From the NCBI GenBank assembly GCA_002409965.1, contig DHON01000059.1:31699-43894 (forward strand): a stretch of DNA of 12,196 nt. Reading direction: 5' to 3'. Each line of letters opens with the position of its first letter. Position 1 is the stretch's first letter. A program made the translations under genes and the position numbers. The stretch is from Firmicutes bacterium UBA5389. Lineage in GTDB: Bacteria > Bacillota > DTU025. Shown piece after piece: positions 1 through 8,807 of the stretch. The notes under the pieces were generated by a model that did no database searches, was not told where the DNA came from, and saw only the letters and a program-made list of their open reading frames with translations.

Positions 1-1
1 C

Positions 2-1114
2 AAGGAGGCCTTAGCGGCGGGCAAGCCCCCGCGCTACTACGGCAAGTGCAGTCGGCTTACGGCCGAAGAGCGCGCGCGGCTTGAGGCGGAAGGCAAGAAG
101 CACGTTGTGAGGTTGCGAGTTCCGGACCGGACTCTCAGCTTCGTTGATCTGCTTCGCGGGGATCAGCAGAAGGATATGAGCGAGCGAGGCGACTTCGTCA
201 TAGTGAAATCCGACGGCAGCCCAGTCTACAACTTCGCCACAGCCGTGGACGAGCACCATATGGCGATGACGCACGTGTTCCGCGCCGTGGAGCATCTCAC
301 CAATACCTTCGACCAGCTGGCCGTTTACGATGCCATGGGGTGGGATCCGCCCCAGTTTGGGCATTTGACGCTGATGCTCAACCCCGACCGCAGCAAGATT
401 TCCAAGCGCGCAGGGGCCGTGTACATCGGCGAGTTCCGCGACATGGGCTACATGCCGGAAGCGCTGGTGAACTTCCTTGCGCTTCTGGGCTGGAACCCCG
501 GCACCGAACAGGAGATCTTCAGCATGGACCAGCTAGTTGAGGCCTTCTCTGTGGAGACGCTCTCGCGCTCTGATGCTGTGTTCGACATCAAGAAACTCGA
601 CTGGTTCAACGGGGTGTACATCCGGAACCTGACGCCAAAGGAGTTGGCGGCGAGGGTGCGGCCGTTTATGGAGAAGGCCGGATATGCCATCGGCGATGAG
701 GCGTTCCTGGAGCAGGCCGTGACGCTTGTCACCGACAGGCTGGGCAAGCTGACCGAAGCTCCCGACATGCTCGGGTTCCTCTTCGAGGACCAGGTCGATC
801 TGGCCAGGGAGTCGTTCGGAGGCAAGGCCAAGTTCACATCGGCCGACATCGCGAGGGCGCTAGCGGCCTGCGAAGCCGCGCTCAGTGGGCTCGCTGAATG
901 GACCCACGAGGGGATTGAGGCGTCCCTGCGCGCTCTGGCGGAGTCGCTGGGATGGAAGGTCGGCGACCTGCTCATGCAGGTGCGCGTGGCCATCACCGGC
1001 CGGCGGGTCACGCCTCCCCTGTTCGAAAGCCTTGTTCTGCTGGGGCGGGAGAGGTCGCTTTCGCGCATTGCCCGGGCCATCGCGGTGCTGGAGGAGTCGG
1101 CGCATGGGCGCTGA
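2..1114 (+). CDS. gltX: Glutamyl-tRNA synthetase, C-terminal part (5' end outside window)
   Basis: Ligates glutamate to tRNA-Glu (and, in bacteria with GatCAB, often to tRNA-Gln) in the cytoplasm. The frame is open from base 2, so the GTG at 107 is internal and not the start. 370 residues are visible of a usual 480-500; the N-terminal Rossmann half with the HIGH motif is missing. Visible class I landmarks are RYYGKCSRLT near the start, VYNFATAVDEHHM (about 220-258), HVFRAVEHLTNT (271-306), and the KMSKS-type loop KISKR at 395-409, followed by EFRDMGYMPEALVNFLALLGW. The helical anticodon-binding domain fills roughly 500-1114. The usual Arg-Gly-Glu/Asp-Asp/Glu-His segment reads R-A-V-E-H here. 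The 3' end overlaps pcrA by 11 bp, which indicates translational coupling. The identity is secure; whether it is discriminating or non-discriminating cannot be read by eye. Confidence 0.96.
   Translation, partial: KEALAAGKPPRYYGKCSRLTAEERARLEAEGKKHVVRLRVPDRTLSFVDLLRGDQQKDMSERGDFVIVKSDGSPVYNFATAVDEHHMAMTHVFRAVEHLTNTFDQLAVYDAMGWDPPQFGHLTLMLNPDRSKISKRAGAVYIGEFRDMGYMPEALVNFLALLGWNPGTEQEIFSMDQLVEAFSVETLSRSDAVFDIKKLDWFNGVYIRNLTPKELAARVRPFMEKAGYAIGDEAFLEQAVTLVTDRLGKLTEAPDMLGFLFEDQVDLARESFGGKAKFTSADIARALAACEAALSGLAEWTHEGIEASLRALAESLGWKVGDLLMQVRVAITGRRVTPPLFESLVLLGRERSLSRIARAIAVLEESAHGR
1090..1096 (+). promoter_or_regulatory. Ribosome binding site of pcrA inside gltX
   Basis: GGAGGAG lies 7 nt before the ATG at 1104, within the last codons of gltX. 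It fixes the pcrA start at 1104, although the reading frame is open further upstream (from about 885) inside gltX. Confidence 0.8.
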
Positions 1115-3398
1115 CCTTCTTTGCGGGCTGAATCCGCCGCAGAGAGAGGCCGTTGCTTGCACCAACGGTCCTCTTCTGATACTCGCAGGCGCCGGAAGCG
1201 GAAAGACGAGAGTACTCACGCACAGGGTCGCCTATCTGATCGCCCACGCCGAGGTGCCGCCTTTTGGGATTCTGGCGATGACGTTCACGAACAAGGCTGC
1301 GGCCGAGATGAAGAGCCGGGTGGCGACGCTTGCGGGGTCGGAGGCGCGGTGGGTGTGGGTATCCACATTCCACTCGCTGTGCGCGCGCATACTGCGCGAG
1401 GATATCGAGGCATTGGGCTACAAAAGGAGCTTCACGATCCTGGACGAGTCCGACCAGACCACTGTGGTGAAGCGTTGCATGAAGGAGCTGAATGTGTCGG
1501 GCGACATGTTCAAGCCGCCATCGGTGTTGGCTGCTATAGGCTCTGCTAAGAACGAGCTGACAGACGTGGACGATTTCCGCGAAAACGCCCGGGACGTTAG
1601 GCGGAGGACCATCGCCCAAGTCTACGAGGCCTACCAGCGGACGCTGGTCACAGGCAACGCGCTGGACTTCGACGACTTGATAATGGTCGCGGTGCGTCTA
1701 TTCCGAGAGCGGCCCGAGGTGCTGGAGAAGTACCGTAACCGATTCACTCATATCATGGTCGATGAATACCAGGACACCAACCATGCCCAGTACATGCTTG
1801 TCAAGATGCTCGCCGCCAGAACTAGGAACCTGTGCGTGGTGGGCGACGACGACCAGTCCATCTACGAGTGGCGCGGAGCGGACATCCGAAACATCCTGGA
1901 GTTTGAGCGAGACTACCCGGAAGCGCGAGTAGTGAAACTAGAGCAAAACTACCGTTCGACCCAGACGATTCTGGACGCAGCGAACCATGTGATCGCCAAC
2001 AACCGCGACAGAAAGAGCAAGTCTCTGTGGACCGCGCGGGAATCGGGGGCCAAGATCGCCCTCTACAACGCTGATACTGAGAAGGACGAGGCCCGCTTCA
2101 TCGCAGACGAACTTGACCGCTTGATTGTGGCAGAGAAGCGATGCTACGGCGATTTTGCGGTGCTGTACCGGATGAACGCGCAGTCGCGCGCTATAGAAGA
2201 AGTGCTGGTGAGCAGGGGCATACCCTACAGGATCGTGGGCGGACTCAAGTTCTACGAGCGGCGCGAGATCAAGGACATGCTGGCGTACCTGCGGGTGATC
2301 GAGAACCCGGAGGACTCCGTGAGCCTGGAGCGAATCATCAACGTGCCCCGGCGCGGAATAGGCGATTCCACGCTGGCCGCTGCTCGGAGCCTGGCCCAGG
2401 AGAAGGGCTTGCCGCTTCTCGCAGGCGTTCAGATGGCGGCTGAGTCGATGGAGCTTGCGGCGCGGGCCCGGAATGCGCTGGCTGATTTCCTTGCGACCAT
2501 GGGCCGCCTGCAGCCCCTTCGGGGCGAGAGAACCGTATCGCAGATAGTCAGGGCGGTGCTCGATGAGACCGGATATCTGACCGACCTCGAACGCGAACAG
2601 ACTATCGAAGCTGAGGGCAGAATCGAGAACCTCAAGGAGTTCATAACGGTCACTCAGGAGTTCGAGTCGAGGCACTCGGAGGGGCCTCTGGATGCGCCTT
2701 CGGACACGCCTCTGGACGTACCTGGCGGCCGGCTCCAAGTGGGCGCATCGGGGCCCAACGATCTAGCTGCTTTTCTGGAGGAGGTTTCGCTCCTGACGGA
2801 TTTGGACCGGGCGGACCTATCCGCCGATCAGGTGACGCTGATGACCATGCACTCCGCCAAGGGCCTCGAGTTCCCGGTGGTCTTCATAGCGGGCATGGAG
2901 GAGAACGTGTTCCCGTTGGCGCGCTCGGCCTACGACCCGGCCGCTCTCGAGGAAGAACGCAGGTTGTGCTATGTTGGGATCACCCGCGCCAAGGATAGGC
3001 TGTACCTGGTTCACGCCTTTACCCGCGCCATATTCGGCTCTTCCACGGCCAACCCAGTGTCGCGGTTTGTGGAGGAGATCCCCGGGCATCTGTTGGTGGA
3101 CGCGTTTGCCGAGAGGTACGCGGCCCGCCACGGCTGGCGGGACGAAACCCGGGTTACAGTCCCGGGCCAGGTCAAGATGGAGGCTCCGGCCCGCGTCAAG
3201 ACGGTTGGAACCGAGCCGAGCAAACAGGGCGCCTCCGAGTTCGCAGCAGGCGACAAGGTGCGGCACGCGAAGTTCGGGGAGGGCACCGTGGTCTCGGTGA
3301 ACCAGCGCGCAGGCGAGTGGTTTGCGTCCATCGCGTTTCCCGGCGGCGGGATAAAGCAGTTCCTGCTGAGCCTGGCGCCGATCGAGAAGGTTCACTGA
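1104..3398 (+). CDS. pcrA: ATP-dependent 3'-5' DNA helicase PcrA (UvrD family, SF1A)
   Basis: Unwinds DNA in nucleotide excision repair, mismatch-type repair, and clearing of stalled RNA polymerase or replication forks. Starting at ATG 1104 gives 764 residues, normal for PcrA/UvrD. Motifs in order: Q motif LNPPQREAV (9-17), Walker A GAGSGKT (29-35), motif Ia AMTFTNKAAAEM, Walker B DEYQDT (220-225), motif III GDDDQSIYEWRGAD (247-260), motif IV QNYRST (281-286), motif V TMHSAKGLE (581-589), and motif VI ITRAKDR (626-632). The end (about 712-762, with KFGEGTV) is the Tudor-like tail that in PcrA/UvrD contacts RNA polymerase. Residues about 526-550 form a Pro/Gly/Asp-rich insert with a repeated PLD-x-P unit in the 2B region. 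The start overlaps gltX and the end is 13 bp before ligA. All catalytic motifs look intact. UvrD, PcrA and Rep share these motifs; the tail and the ligA neighbour favour PcrA. Confidence 0.97.
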   Translation: MGADLLCGLNPPQREAVACTNGPLLILAGAGSGKTRVLTHRVAYLIAHAEVPPFGILAMTFTNKAAAEMKSRVATLAGSEARWVWVSTFHSLCARILREDIEALGYKRSFTILDESDQTTVVKRCMKELNVSGDMFKPPSVLAAIGSAKNELTDVDDFRENARDVRRRTIAQVYEAYQRTLVTGNALDFDDLIMVAVRLFRERPEVLEKYRNRFTHIMVDEYQDTNHAQYMLVKMLAARTRNLCVVGDDDQSIYEWRGADIRNILEFERDYPEARVVKLEQNYRSTQTILDAANHVIANNRDRKSKSLWTARESGAKIALYNADTEKDEARFIADELDRLIVAEKRCYGDFAVLYRMNAQSRAIEEVLVSRGIPYRIVGGLKFYERREIKDMLAYLRVIENPEDSVSLERIINVPRRGIGDSTLAAARSLAQEKGLPLLAGVQMAAESMELAARARNALADFLATMGRLQPLRGERTVSQIVRAVLDETGYLTDLEREQTIEAEGRIENLKEFITVTQEFESRHSEGPLDAPSDTPLDVPGGRLQVGASGPNDLAAFLEEVSLLTDLDRADLSADQVTLMTMHSAKGLEFPVVFIAGMEENVFPLARSAYDPAALEEERRLCYVGITRAKDRLYLVHAFTRAIFGSSTANPVSRFVEEIPGHLLVDAFAERYAARHGWRDETRVTVPGQVKMEAPARVKTVGTEPSKQGASEFAAGDKVRHAKFGEGTVVSVNQRAGEWFASIAFPGGGIKQFLLSLAPIEKVH

Positions 3399-3411
3399 GT
3401 CTGAATGGGGG

Positions 3412-5475
3412 GTGGAGGAGCTGGATGATGCTGCCCTGCGGGCGCGGGAGCTAAGAGAGCTCATTCGCTATCATAACCATCGATACTACGTGCTCGACGA
3501 CCCTGAGGTGACCGATGCCGAGTACGATGCGCTGCTTCGCGAGTTGATCGCGCTCGAAGAAATACACCCGGAGCTAGCTGACCCTGACTCTCCATCGCGG
3601 AGGGTGGGCGGCGAGGTTGCGACTTCGTTTGAGCCGGTGGTGCACGAGATTCCCATGCTCTCGCTGGACAACGTGTTCAATGAGGAACTGCTGCGCGCGT
3701 TCGATACGCGCGTTAGGCGCGCGGTGGGGCTGGGAAGTGTGGAGTATGTGGCTGAACCCAAGATAGACGGGCTAGCCATCTCTCTGGCTTATCGAGATGG
3801 GCGTCTTTTTGTGGGCGCCACCCGGGGCGACGGCGAGCGTGGCGAGAACGTCACGGCCAACCTCAGGACCATTCGGTCCATACCTCTGGTCCTGTCTCCC
3901 GGAGCGCCGGAATCTCTTACTGTGCGGGGCGAGGTGTACATGCGCAAGCCCGACTTCGCCCGTCTCAACCAAGAGAGGGAAGACCGCGGCGAGCCGGTGT
4001 TCGCAAATCCCAGAAATGCGGCGGCGGGATCCCTGCGTCAGCAGGATCCGCGCGTGACGGCATCGCGCAAACTGGATGCCTTCTTCTACTATCTGCCCCG
4101 GATTGGGGGCGGCGAGATCGGCACTCACTGGGAGTCGCTTGCGCGCCTGCGCGCGCTGGGTTTTCGGGTGAACGACGAGATAACGCTGTGTCGGGACATA
4201 GACCAGGCCATCGAGTTCATCCACAGAATTGCCCAGCGGCGCGAGTCTTTTCCCTACGAGATCGATGGTGTTGTGGTAAAGGTCAATCGCCTGGACCTGC
4301 AGGGCGCGCTCGGGTTCACATCGCGTTCGCCCAGGTGGGCTACGGCGTACAAGTATCCGGCGCAGCAGGCCGAGACGATTGTGCGCGACATTGTGGTGCA
4401 GGTAGGGCGCACGGGGGTGCTCACCCCAACGGCCGAACTGGAACCTGTGGAGGTGAGCGGGGTCACGGTGAGCCGGGCTTCGCTGCACAACCAGGACTAC
4501 GTGCAGGCCAAGGACGTGCGCATAGGCGACAGGGTAGTCATCCAACGTGCCGGCGATGTCATCCCGGAGGTTGTGAGGGTTCTGCCGGAGAAGCGCACCG
4601 GTAGCGAACGGGAGTTCGCCATGCCCGCCGCGTGCCCCGAATGCGGATCCGAAGTCGTGCGAGAGCCCGGGGAGGCGGCCGTCAGATGCGTCAACCTGTC
4701 GTGCCCGGCGCGGATACGCGAAGGCCTGATTCACTTCGCCTCGCGCAACGCCATGAACATCGATGGGCTGGGCCCGTCTACTGTGGAACGGTTGCTTGCG
4801 GCCGGCATGGTTCGGGACGTGGCCGACATATACAGTCTCACCCAGGATCAGCTCATGGAGCTGGAACGTATGGGGGAGAAGTCCGCGGCGAATCTGGTGG
4901 GCGCCATCGAGAAAAGCAAGTCCAATTCCCTCTACCGTGTGATCTTCGCTCTTGGAATCCGGCATGTGGGCGAGAATGCGGCAAGACTCTTGGCCGGGCA
5001 TTTCCACTCCATGGAGGCGCTGGCCTGCGCGACCCACGCTGATCTGATGTCCGTGCCCACAGTGGGCGGGGCGATAGCCGACGGTGTGGTCGCGTTCTTT
5101 GAATCCGACGGAAACCGGACTACCGTCGGGCGGCTGGCCGAGGCCGGAGTGAGGATGGCGGACGAGGCGCCGGTCGGATTGGACGCGCTGGGCGTGTCCG
5201 GGGTGAGTAGACCAGAGTTCGAAGGCAAGTCGTTCGTGTTCACCGGAGCGCTCAAGCGCTTCACCAGGCAACGGGCGGAAGAGCTAGCCCGGCTTCTGGG
5301 CGGGCGCATCGCGTCCAGCGTCAGCAGGAAGACAGACTATGTTGTGGCTGGAGAGGACGCAGGATCCAAGCTGGCCCGAGCGAGAGAACTGGGGGTTCGA
5401 GTCCTTTCCGAGCGGGAACTCGTGGACATGCTGGGGCGCGCCGGAGTCGATGCAAGGATGCAGGGTGGTGAGTAA
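3412..5475 (+). CDS. ligA: NAD-dependent DNA ligase LigA
   Basis: Seals nicks during replication and repair using NAD as AMP donor. 687 residues, about the usual 670. Domain Ia at 1-60 has RYHNHRYYVLDDPEVTDAEYD with the NMN-contacting tyrosines Tyr25 and Tyr26. The adenylation domain has catalytic Lys117 in KIDG (117-120), then RGDGERGENVT and SPRWATAYKYPA. The OB fold follows (about 320-400). The four-cysteine zinc finger is Cys408, Cys411, Cys426 and Cys431. Helix-hairpin-helix repeats span about 435-590 and a BRCT domain (GKSFVFTGAL onward) about 604-680. The start is GTG at 3412, because homologues begin at this point of the fold and no ATG fits; the upstream Shine-Dalgarno is only a G-run. 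It sits 13 bp after pcrA and overlaps gatC by 8 bp. It appears complete and active. Confidence 0.97.
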   Translation: MEELDDAALRARELRELIRYHNHRYYVLDDPEVTDAEYDALLRELIALEEIHPELADPDSPSRRVGGEVATSFEPVVHEIPMLSLDNVFNEELLRAFDTRVRRAVGLGSVEYVAEPKIDGLAISLAYRDGRLFVGATRGDGERGENVTANLRTIRSIPLVLSPGAPESLTVRGEVYMRKPDFARLNQEREDRGEPVFANPRNAAAGSLRQQDPRVTASRKLDAFFYYLPRIGGGEIGTHWESLARLRALGFRVNDEITLCRDIDQAIEFIHRIAQRRESFPYEIDGVVVKVNRLDLQGALGFTSRSPRWATAYKYPAQQAETIVRDIVVQVGRTGVLTPTAELEPVEVSGVTVSRASLHNQDYVQAKDVRIGDRVVIQRAGDVIPEVVRVLPEKRTGSEREFAMPAACPECGSEVVREPGEAAVRCVNLSCPARIREGLIHFASRNAMNIDGLGPSTVERLLAAGMVRDVADIYSLTQDQLMELERMGEKSAANLVGAIEKSKSNSLYRVIFALGIRHVGENAARLLAGHFHSMEALACATHADLMSVPTVGGAIADGVVAFFESDGNRTTVGRLAEAGVRMADEAPVGLDALGVSGVSRPEFEGKSFVFTGALKRFTRQRAEELARLLGGRIASSVSRKTDYVVAGEDAGSKLARARELGVRVLSERELVDMLGRAGVDARMQGGE

Positions 5476-5785
5476 GTTGTCGTTGTCCAGGGAGCAGACC
5501 GCTCGTCTTGCGGAGCTTGCAAGGCTGAGCCTTGACGATCATGAGCTGGCCCGGATCGCTCATGACCTGACGGAGATAATCGACTACATGGAAAAACTGG
5601 CGGGGATTGATAGGGCCGATGTCCGGCCCATGACGCATGTGTCGGGCACGGTGAACGTGTATCGCGAAGACCGCGCCAAGCCTTCGCTGTCTCAGGAAGA
5701 GGCGCTTGCAAACGCCCCCGACAGGCAGGGCGAGTTCTTTCGGGTGCCCAGGATCATCGAGGCAGGGGAGGGGAGCGAGGCATGA
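5468..5785 (+). CDS. gatC: Asp/Glu-tRNA amidotransferase subunit C
   Basis: Small linker subunit that wraps GatA and GatB together in the GatCAB complex. I start it at GTG 5468, giving a 105-residue protein beginning MSKLSLSREQTARLAELARL, which matches the family N-terminus. GTG 5465 and ATG 5450 are in-frame alternatives. AAGGA at 5454-5458 lies 9 nt before the chosen start. Family marks are IDYMEKLAGID, VRPMTHV, VYREDRAKPSLSQEEALANAPDR and FFRVPRIIE near the C-terminus. The gene overlaps the end of ligA by 8 bp and the start of gatA by 4 bp (ATGA), so the three gat genes are probably translationally coupled and made in balanced amounts. Identity is confident; the exact start is less so. Confidence 0.93.
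   Translation: MSKLSLSREQTARLAELARLSLDDHELARIAHDLTEIIDYMEKLAGIDRADVRPMTHVSGTVNVYREDRAKPSLSQEEALANAPDRQGEFFRVPRIIEAGEGSEA
5765..5775 (+). promoter_or_regulatory. Ribosome binding site of gatA inside gatC
   Basis: The purine run GGGGAGGGGAG lies 6 nt before the ATG at 5782. It supports that start over the in-frame ATG at 5815, which has no comparable site. Confidence 0.65.
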
Positions 5786-7296
5786 GCGGAAACGCAAGTG
5801 CAAGGTTGTGCGATATGACAGTGCATGAACTCCAGGGCATGCTGGCGCGAGGCCAGGTGTCGTCGAGGGAGATCACCTGCGATGTCCTCGCCAGAATGGA
5901 CGAAGTTGAGGCGTCCATCGGGGCGTACGTGACGATCGACCGCGAAGAGTCCCTGAGAAGCGCCGATGCTGCCGATGCCGCGATAGCCCGGGCCAGGCGG
6001 GACGGTGATCTTGGCTCGGTGGGAGAGCTGGCCGGGATACCGGTGGCGCTGAAGGACAATGTGTGCACTCACGGGATGCGCACCACGTGCTGTTCGAAGA
6101 TGCTGGAGAACTTCATTCCGCCGTACGATGCCACCGTGGCGGAGCGTCTGCGTGCGGCTGGGGCAGTCATTGTGGGCAAGACCAACATGGACGAGTTTGC
6201 CATGGGGTCTACCACCGAGACATCGATCTTCCACGTCACTCGGAATCCTTGGGACCCAGGCAGAGTTCCGGGCGGCTCCAGCGGCGGATGCGCGGCTGCC
6301 GTGGCGGCGGGCGAGGCGGCGGCGGCCATAGGGTCCGACACCGGCGGGTCCATCAGGCAGCCCGCGTCCTTCTGCGGAGTGGTTGGGATGAAACCCACGT
6401 ACGGGCGGGTGAGCAGATACGGAGTGGTAGCGTTCTCGTCGTCGCTCGACACGATCGGACCGGTAACGAGGGATGTGCATGACTGCGCGATCATGCTGAA
6501 TGCCATCGCTGGACGGGATGAACGGGATTCCACGTCTGCGCCTGATGCAGTGCCTGACTACAGTGAGTATGTGGATAGGGGAGTGCGGGGACTGCGGATC
6601 GGAATGCCGAAGGAGTTCTTCGGACCCGGGATGAGCGACGGCGTGCGGTCGGTGGTGGAACGGGCTGTACGGGCACTCGAGAGTGCCGGAGCAAGGATAG
6701 TAGAGGTATCGATTCCCCTCGTGGAGCATGCGCTGGCAGTGTACTATCTGGTGGCAACGGCTGAGGCCAGCTCCAACATGGCGCGGCTTGACGGGATACG
6801 CTATGGATACAGGCCCGAGGGGCGGGCTGATGTGGACGTGGCCGACCTCATGAGCCTAAGCCGAGGCCAGAGCTTCGGCATGGAGGTGAAGCGTCGCATC
6901 ATGCTGGGCACATTCGTGTTGAGCTCTGGGAACTTCGACTCCTTCTACGGGCGCGCGCTCAGGTCGCGGCGTCTTTTGAAGGAGGAAGTGGAACGGGCTC
7001 TGACTGAATGCGACTGCCTGGCATCGCCAACCGCTCCGACCGTTGCGTTCAGGTTCGACGAGGAGCCGGATGATCCACTAGCCATGTATCTGCAGGACAT
7101 CTACACCACTTTGGCCAACCTGGCGGGCGTGCCGGCGATATCGGTGCCGTGCGGATTCGCGAATGAAATGCCGGTAGGGCTGCAGATCATGGGCAGGATG
7201 TTCGATGAAGGCACGCTGATTCAGGTTGGGCGCGCGGTCGAGCTGGGGTCGGGAATCGGCGGGAGAAGGCCGGTGGTCGGGGGGTGCGCGAAATGA
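5782..7296 (+). CDS. gatA: Asp/Glu-tRNA amidotransferase subunit A (glutamine amidase)
   Basis: Releases ammonia from glutamine, which is channelled to GatB to amidate Glu-tRNA-Gln and/or Asp-tRNA-Asn. 504 residues, slightly longer than the usual 485-490 because of about 12 extra N-terminal residues. The amidase-signature triad is visible: Lys91 (in PVALKDN), cis-Ser166 (in PGGSSGG) and nucleophile Ser190 (in DTGGSIRQPA). The 24-residue spacing between the two serines equals that of characterised GatA proteins, and all three are shifted by the same 12 residues relative to the S. aureus numbering. One small deviation is that GGSSGGS reads GGSSGGC. KTNMDEFAMGS and KPTYGRVSRYG are further family blocks. 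It overlaps gatC and gatB by 4 bp each (ATGA), typical of coupled subunit genes. Intact. Confidence 0.97.
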   Translation: MSGNASARLCDMTVHELQGMLARGQVSSREITCDVLARMDEVEASIGAYVTIDREESLRSADAADAAIARARRDGDLGSVGELAGIPVALKDNVCTHGMRTTCCSKMLENFIPPYDATVAERLRAAGAVIVGKTNMDEFAMGSTTETSIFHVTRNPWDPGRVPGGSSGGCAAAVAAGEAAAAIGSDTGGSIRQPASFCGVVGMKPTYGRVSRYGVVAFSSSLDTIGPVTRDVHDCAIMLNAIAGRDERDSTSAPDAVPDYSEYVDRGVRGLRIGMPKEFFGPGMSDGVRSVVERAVRALESAGARIVEVSIPLVEHALAVYYLVATAEASSNMARLDGIRYGYRPEGRADVDVADLMSLSRGQSFGMEVKRRIMLGTFVLSSGNFDSFYGRALRSRRLLKEEVERALTECDCLASPTAPTVAFRFDEEPDDPLAMYLQDIYTTLANLAGVPAISVPCGFANEMPVGLQIMGRMFDEGTLIQVGRAVELGSGIGGRRPVVGGCAK

Positions 7297-8780
7297 CAGA
7301 GCGAGGCGACTACGAGGTCGTTGTAGGTATCGAGGTCCATGCGGAGCTGGCGACCGAGTCCAAGGTGTTCTGCGGATGCAAGACGGATTTCGGAGCTAGG
7401 CCCAACTCACAGACATGCCCTGTATGCCTCGGCATGCCCGGCGCCCTGCCCGTGCTGAACAGGCGCGCTCTGGAATACACGATCCGGGCGGGGCTTGCCC
7501 TCAACTGCAGCATTGCCCGATGGACCAAGTTCGACAGAAAGAACTACTTCTATCCTGACCTCGCCAAGGGATATCAGATCTCGCAGTACGATATCCCCAT
7601 AGCGCACGATGGGTATATCGACATAGAGGTGGACGGGCAGCCCAAGCGGATACGGGTCAGGCGGGTGCATCTTGAGGAGGAGACCGCCAAGCTAGTGCAT
7701 GCCGGGGACGACATAATCTCGTCCAACCAGTCGCTCCTCGACTTCAACCGGTCCGGTATCGGTCTGATCGAGATCGTGTCCGATGCCGACATGCGCTCCG
7801 CCGACGAGGCCAGGGCGTATCTGACCAAGCTCCGGTCCATTCTGGTGGCTCTCGGCGTGTCCGACTGTAAAATGGAGGAAGGCTCCATGAGGTGCGAGGC
7901 CAATGTCTCGGTGATGCCCAAAGGCTCGAAGGAGTACGGCACCTTGGCAGAGCTCAAGAACATCGCATCGTTCAGAGCAGTGCACAGGGCCATTCAGTAC
8001 GAGTCGGCCCGTCAGATCGAACTGGTGCGCGCGGGCGGACGGGTCTCCCGCGAGACGCGCCACTGGGACGACGCCCGCGGCGAGACGGCCTTCATGCGCA
8101 GCAAGGAGCAGGCGGCCGACTACCGATACTTCCCTGAGCCGGATCTGATGCCGCTCGAAATCGCCCCAGGGTGGGTAGAGGAGATCCGGAGCGGTCTGCC
8201 GGAACTGCCGGATGCCAGGGCTGCAAGGTACGTGGGCCAGTTTGGGCTTCCGACGAGCGATGCGGCCCAGATAGCCGAATCTCGGGAACTGGCGTCATTC
8301 TTCGACAGCGTGTGTGATGCTCTGGCGAAGGCAGGCCAGGCCCAGGCCGCGGATGGTCCCAGGGAGGCAGCGAAGTGGCTCGTTGGTGATGTGTCGGCGG
8401 CTCTCAACGCCGGCGGAATCGAGCTTTCGCAGTCGAAGCTCGCGCCGGAGCTATTGGCGGAGCTGATCGGGCTGGTGGGCTCGGGTAAGATCTCCGGCAA
8501 GATCGCGAAATCCGTGTTCGAGGAGGTCTTCGCCCGAGGCGTGCGCCCCGGCGATGTTGTGCGAGAGCGTGGGCTAGTGCAGATAAGCGATGCAGGGGAG
8601 CTTGCCGCCATCGTGAAACGTGTGATCGAGGCTAACCCAGGCCCAGTGGCCGACTACTTCGCCGGGAAAGAAAGGGCCATCGGTTTCCTGGTCGGCCAGA
8701 TCATGAAGGAGACCAGAGGGCGGGCCAACCCGCAGGAGACCAACAGGATCCTTAAGGAGGAGCTGGCCAAGAGGTCGTAA
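7293..8780 (+). CDS. gatB: Asp/Glu-tRNA amidotransferase subunit B
   Basis: Binds the mischarged tRNA, phosphorylates the Glu/Asp carboxyl group with ATP and transfers ammonia from GatA. From ATG 7293 it has 495 residues, slightly longer than the usual 475-480. This start overlaps the gatA stop as ATGA; GTG 7284 is an in-frame alternative. The N-terminal cradle begins VVGIEVHAEL. The zinc-type cysteines are Cys27, Cys29, Cys42 and Cys45. RKNYFYPDLAKGYQISQYD, VHLEEETAKL, KMEEGSMRCEANVS and ADYRYFPEPDL are strong family blocks. The C-terminal YqeY-like tRNA-contacting domain (about 345-495) contains ISGKIAKSVFEEVF and ends near RANPQETNRILKEEL. It is the last gene of the operon; a strong hairpin follows 27 bp downstream. 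Confidence 0.97.
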   Translation: MTERGDYEVVVGIEVHAELATESKVFCGCKTDFGARPNSQTCPVCLGMPGALPVLNRRALEYTIRAGLALNCSIARWTKFDRKNYFYPDLAKGYQISQYDIPIAHDGYIDIEVDGQPKRIRVRRVHLEEETAKLVHAGDDIISSNQSLLDFNRSGIGLIEIVSDADMRSADEARAYLTKLRSILVALGVSDCKMEEGSMRCEANVSVMPKGSKEYGTLAELKNIASFRAVHRAIQYESARQIELVRAGGRVSRETRHWDDARGETAFMRSKEQAADYRYFPEPDLMPLEIAPGWVEEIRSGLPELPDARAARYVGQFGLPTSDAAQIAESRELASFFDSVCDALAKAGQAQAADGPREAAKWLVGDVSAALNAGGIELSQSKLAPELLAELIGLVGSGKISGKIAKSVFEEVFARGVRPGDVVRERGLVQISDAGELAAIVKRVIEANPGPVADYFAGKERAIGFLVGQIMKETRGRANPQETNRILKEELAKRS

Positions 8781-8807
8781 GTGTCCACTGGGCGCTCAAG
8801 TGTCGGC

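Noticed and set aside
885..1103. Upstream extension of the pcrA frame
   Set aside because: It overlaps the certain gltX coding region; PcrA family similarity and the ribosome binding site begin at 1104.
3425..3454. Strong Shine-Dalgarno-like GGTGGAGGAG before ATGATG, giving a tiny ORF (MMLPCGRGS) inside the start of ligA
   Set aside because: It is out of frame with ligA and only nine codons long. The purine run simply encodes the ligA N-terminus (EEL).
3772..5271. Very long minus-strand ORF (499 codons) opposite ligA
   Set aside because: It is a shadow of GC-rich ligA codons; its translation has no recognisable fold or start signal, while ligA itself is certain.
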